16,137 nucleotides of DNA. Source: Fimenecus sp045631075 (lineage in GTDB: Bacteria > Bacillota > Clostridia > Oscillospirales > Acutalibacteraceae). Below, in pieces: positions 14,381-16,137 of the stretch (position 1 is its first letter; each line of letters opens with the position of its first letter). The notes under the pieces were generated by a model. It saw only the letters and a program-made list of their open reading frames with translations, was not told the DNA's origin and searched no databases. Position numbers and translations under genes: made by a program. The stretch is from contig JAZQUC010000234.1 in the NCBI GenBank assembly GCA_045631075.1, forward strand, positions 1-16,137, given 5' to 3'.

Positions 14381-15109
14381 CTATAAATTCTGTTTCTTTA
14401 AAAATTCCCTATCCGCTTTTGTAAGTTCCGCTTTTTCTAACATATCAGGGCGATGCTTTGCAGTCATCAAAATTGACTGTTCACGACGCCATTTTTCAAC
14501 ATTACCATGATGACCAGACATCAGCACATCAGGTACTTTAAGCCCATTCCATTCATAAGGTCTTGTATATTGTGGATACTCCAAAAGACCGTTATAATGA
14601 CTTTCAAGTTCCTTTGCCTCATCATTAGGAAGAACACCCTCAAGCATTCTTGAAATTGAGTCAGCAAGTACCATTGCAGGTAATTCGCCACCTGTTAAAA
14701 CATAGTCACCGATTGAAATCTGTTCATCAACCAGAGTGTCAATTACTCGTTGGTCAACACCCTCATAATGACCACAGAGTATTGTAATTTCAGGCATTTG
14801 TGCCAATTCCTTCACCTTATCCTGAGTAAGCACCTTTCCACAAGGTGACATATAAATAAGATGATTTTTATTTTCACTTTTTTCGCAGATTGCCTTATAA
14901 CAATCTGCAATAGGTTGTGTCTGCATAAGCATACCCATACCACCACCGTATGGTGCATCATCAACACGGCGGTGTTTATCAAGAGTATAATCTCTTATAT
15001 TAACACAATTTATTTCAACATACCCTTTTTCCCTTGCACGACCGATAATACTTTCAGAAAGTACACTTTCGCACATTTCAGGGAAAAGTGTCATAATGTT
15101 AATTTTCAT
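14381..15109 (-). CDS. trmD: tRNA (guanine-37-N1)-methyltransferase TrmD
   Basis: TrmD methylates G37 next to the anticodon in tRNAs reading CUN, CCN and CGG, which prevents frameshifting. The 242-residue protein begins MKINIMTLFPEM and shows the knotted SAM-binding SPOUT signatures YGGGMGM (about 54-60), GHYEGVDQR (113-121) and YVLTGGE (136-142). The start is the ATG at 15109; a TTG two codons upstream is also in frame but gives no better fit. The start lies inside the end of rimM, an 11-base overlap, so the two are translationally coupled. It belongs to the rpsP-khpA-rimM-trmD ribosome and tRNA maturation operon. The next gene is not rplS, as it would be in Bacillus. Confidence 0.97.
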   Translation of the reverse strand: MKINIMTLFPEMCESVLSESIIGRAREKGYVEINCVNIRDYTLDKHRRVDDAPYGGGMGMLMQTQPIADCYKAICEKSENKNHLIYMSPCGKVLTQDKVKELAQMPEITILCGHYEGVDQRVIDTLVDEQISIGDYVLTGGELPAMVLADSISRMLEGVLPNDEAKELESHYNGLLEYPQYTRPYEWNGLKVPDVLMSGHHGNVEKWRREQSILMTAKHRPDMLEKAELTKADREFLKKQNL

Positions 15110-15614
15110 CTTCAAATAGCCCTTTTATAGGATTAATTCTGATAATGCCTTCTTCCACATCAACCGAAACAATTACCTGTTTGATTGCAGGAATAAGCAC
15201 TTCACCATTCGGTGTTTTAATGTGCCACACATCATTAGCACCTGTTTCGCTCACATCACTTATTGTTCCCAAAACTTTGTCTGTATTATCATCAATAACA
15301 GTACAGTCAAAAAGTTCCTGAATAAACCAAGTTCCCTTAGGAAGGTGTGCGTCACTGCGTTTCATATAAAGAACTTTATTCTTTAAAGAACGAGCCTTAT
15401 CAATATCATCAATGCCGTCAAGCATTAAAATAGCAACATTGCCATGCGGACGAGCAGAGATAACCTTTATTTCTTTTTCACCCTTGTTATCAAAATACAA
15501 GGTTTTGAATTTTTTCACAAATTCAGGTGTATCACACCAAGGATTAAATCGCATTTCACCCTTTATTCCGTGAGTTGACACGATTTGTCCTAATTCAAGA
15601 TATTCCTTAATCAT
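15099..15614 (-). CDS. rimM: Ribosome maturation factor RimM
   Basis: RimM helps assemble the head of the 30S subunit and binds S19. The 171-residue protein has an N-terminal RimM domain (LGQIVSTHGIKGEMRF, then VAILMLDGIDDIDKARSLKNKVLYM) and a C-terminal PRC barrel (VLGTISDVSETGANDVWHI, then EVLIPAIKQVI). ATG 15614 follows AAAGGA. The gap of 63 bases from khpA is filled almost wholly by a large hairpin (15637-15678), while the other side overlaps trmD by 11 bases. This arrangement may let rimM-trmD be set at a lower level than rpsP-khpA. Confidence 0.96.
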   Translation of the reverse strand: MIKEYLELGQIVSTHGIKGEMRFNPWCDTPEFVKKFKTLYFDNKGEKEIKVISARPHGNVAILMLDGIDDIDKARSLKNKVLYMKRSDAHLPKGTWFIQELFDCTVIDDNTDKVLGTISDVSETGANDVWHIKTPNGEVLIPAIKQVIVSVDVEEGIIRINPIKGLFEDEN

Positions 15615-15636
15615 AGCGTATCCTTTTTCAAAATAA

Positions 15637-15678
15637 ATTTACAATAGGGCAGACGAAATGCTGTCTGCCCTTGTAAAT
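15637..15678 (-). other. Intercistronic hairpin between khpA and rimM
   Basis: A near-perfect 42-base inverted repeat: outer arms ATTTACAA/TTGTAAAT (15637-15644, 15671-15678) and inner arms GGGCAGAC/GTCTGCCC (15647-15654, 15663-15670), with one 2-base bulge (15645-15646) and an 8-base loop. The outer arm touches the khpA stop codon and the hairpin ends about 12 bases before the rimM Shine-Dalgarno. The following TTTATTTTG is a poor T-run, so it looks like a partial terminator, RNase processing site or 3'-end protector rather than a full stop. Confidence 0.7.
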
Positions 15679-15911
15679 CAGTCAATATCGACCTGAACTT
15701 TTTCACCTGTGCGAGTTGCACCGGCCTTAACAACTGTTCTGATTGCCTTTGCAATTCTACCCTGTTTACCGATAACTCTGCCCATATCGTCTTCAGCAAC
15801 ATGAAGATGATATACAACAACACCACGGTCGTCTGCTTCGTCAACAGTAACAGTAACAGCATCAGGATTTTCAACAAGACCTTTAACTATTGTAATAAGA
15901 AGTTCCTGCAT
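15678..15911 (-). CDS. khpA: KH-domain RNA-binding protein KhpA (YlqC)
   Basis: A 77-residue single-KH-domain protein. The GxxG loop is GKQG (48-51) within DDMGRVIGKQGRIAKAIRTVV, the classic KH nucleic-acid-binding helix-loop-helix. In streptococci KhpA pairs with KhpB (Jag/EloR) and binds many RNAs, affecting cell elongation and division. The length and position between rpsP and rimM are those of ylqC in Firmicutes. The ATG at 15911 is preceded by AAAGG. A large hairpin begins at its stop codon. Confidence 0.95.
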   Translation of the reverse strand: MQELLITIVKGLVENPDAVTVTVDEADDRGVVVYHLHVAEDDMGRVIGKQGRIAKAIRTVVKAGATRTGEKVQVDID

Positions 15912-15927
15912 TTTTCAAAAACCTTTC

Positions 15928-16137
15928 TTATTTAATAGCGCCGCTCTTTTTAAGAATAACCTTAACTGTGTCAGTTGGCTGTGCGCCGTTCTTAATCCAC
16001 TGAGCTGCCTTATCGTTGTCAATCTTGATTTCAGCAGGGTCTGTCATTGGGTTATAAGTACCAATTTCATCGATGAATCTGCCGTCTCTTGGATAACGAG
16101 AATCTGCAACTACTACTCTGTAGAAAGGAGCTCTCTT
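15928..16137 (-). CDS. rpsP: 30S ribosomal protein S16 (5' end outside window)
   Basis: The last 69 residues of S16 are visible, starting at KRAPFYRVVVADSRYPRDGRFIDEIG, the conserved core of the family; about a dozen N-terminal residues and the promoter lie beyond the window edge. S16 is a primary-assembly protein of the 30S body. The product ends NGAQPTDTVKVILKKSGAIK, as is usual for short Clostridia S16. It is the first visible gene of the operon; ffh often lies further upstream in Firmicutes. The khpA start follows after 16 bases. Confidence 0.97.
   Translation of the reverse strand, partial: KRAPFYRVVVADSRYPRDGRFIDEIGTYNPMTDPAEIKIDNDKAAQWIKNGAQPTDTVKVILKKSGAIK

Noticed and set aside
1..16137. 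CRISPR array, tRNA, rRNA, insertion sequence, prophage or toxin-antitoxin pair
   Set aside because: I saw no regularly spaced direct repeats, no tRNA or rRNA sequence, no transposase or integrase motifs, and no paired small toxin-antitoxin genes.

Overview
This is an ordinary, gene-dense chromosomal segment of a low-G+C Firmicute, most likely a gut Clostridia of the Ruminococcaceae/Oscillospiraceae type. Support comes from the AT-rich sequence, strong Shine-Dalgarno sites, sigma-A promoters, Firmicute gene orders (rpsP-khpA-rimM-trmD; miaB-ylbF/ymcA-mutS), a DUF4830 protein, and short GC-rich stem-loop repeats of a kind I associate with gut Clostridia. The genus assignment is inference. All genes but one lie on the minus strand. 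There are no rRNA, tRNA, CRISPR, insertion-sequence or phage genes.

Layout from high to low coordinates, which is the direction of transcription. (1) 16137-13346: rpsP (5'-truncated), khpA, rimM, trmD, and then a membrane-anchored polysaccharide deacetylase where rplS usually stands. (2) 13126-12863: HPr, with its own strong promoter and a strong terminator. (3) 12678-10177: uvrC and a HAD phosphatase, behind a hairpin-rich leader. (4) 10089-8520: rsmD, coaD and a hendecad coiled-coil protein, driven by a near-consensus promoter; coaD and the coiled-coil gene overlap by ATGA. (5) 8445-7251: a DUF4830 membrane protein and an RsuA-family pseudouridine synthase. (6) 7050-5965: a CdaR/PucR-type regulator with a clear promoter, convergent with (7) 5586-5909: a stand-alone SCP2-domain protein, the only plus-strand gene; both end at one bidirectional terminator. 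(8) 5266-1: a lysophospholipase-like hydrolase, miaB, a YlbF-family protein with a cysteine-rich tail, and mutS (3'-truncated).

Most products serve translation (S16, ribosome and tRNA maturation, rRNA methylation and pseudouridylation), DNA repair (MutS, UvrC), CoA synthesis and carbon-regulation signalling (HPr). I see no novel multi-gene system. The items most worth checking are small: a family of tandem stem-loop repeats whose 18-nt core recurs exactly in a terminator, the eight-cysteine tail of the YlbF protein, an inverted repeat that could mask the ribosome binding site of the DUF4830 gene, and an intercistronic hairpin between khpA and rimM. Several gene starts were moved from the longest reading frame to the codon that sits behind a Shine-Dalgarno sequence.
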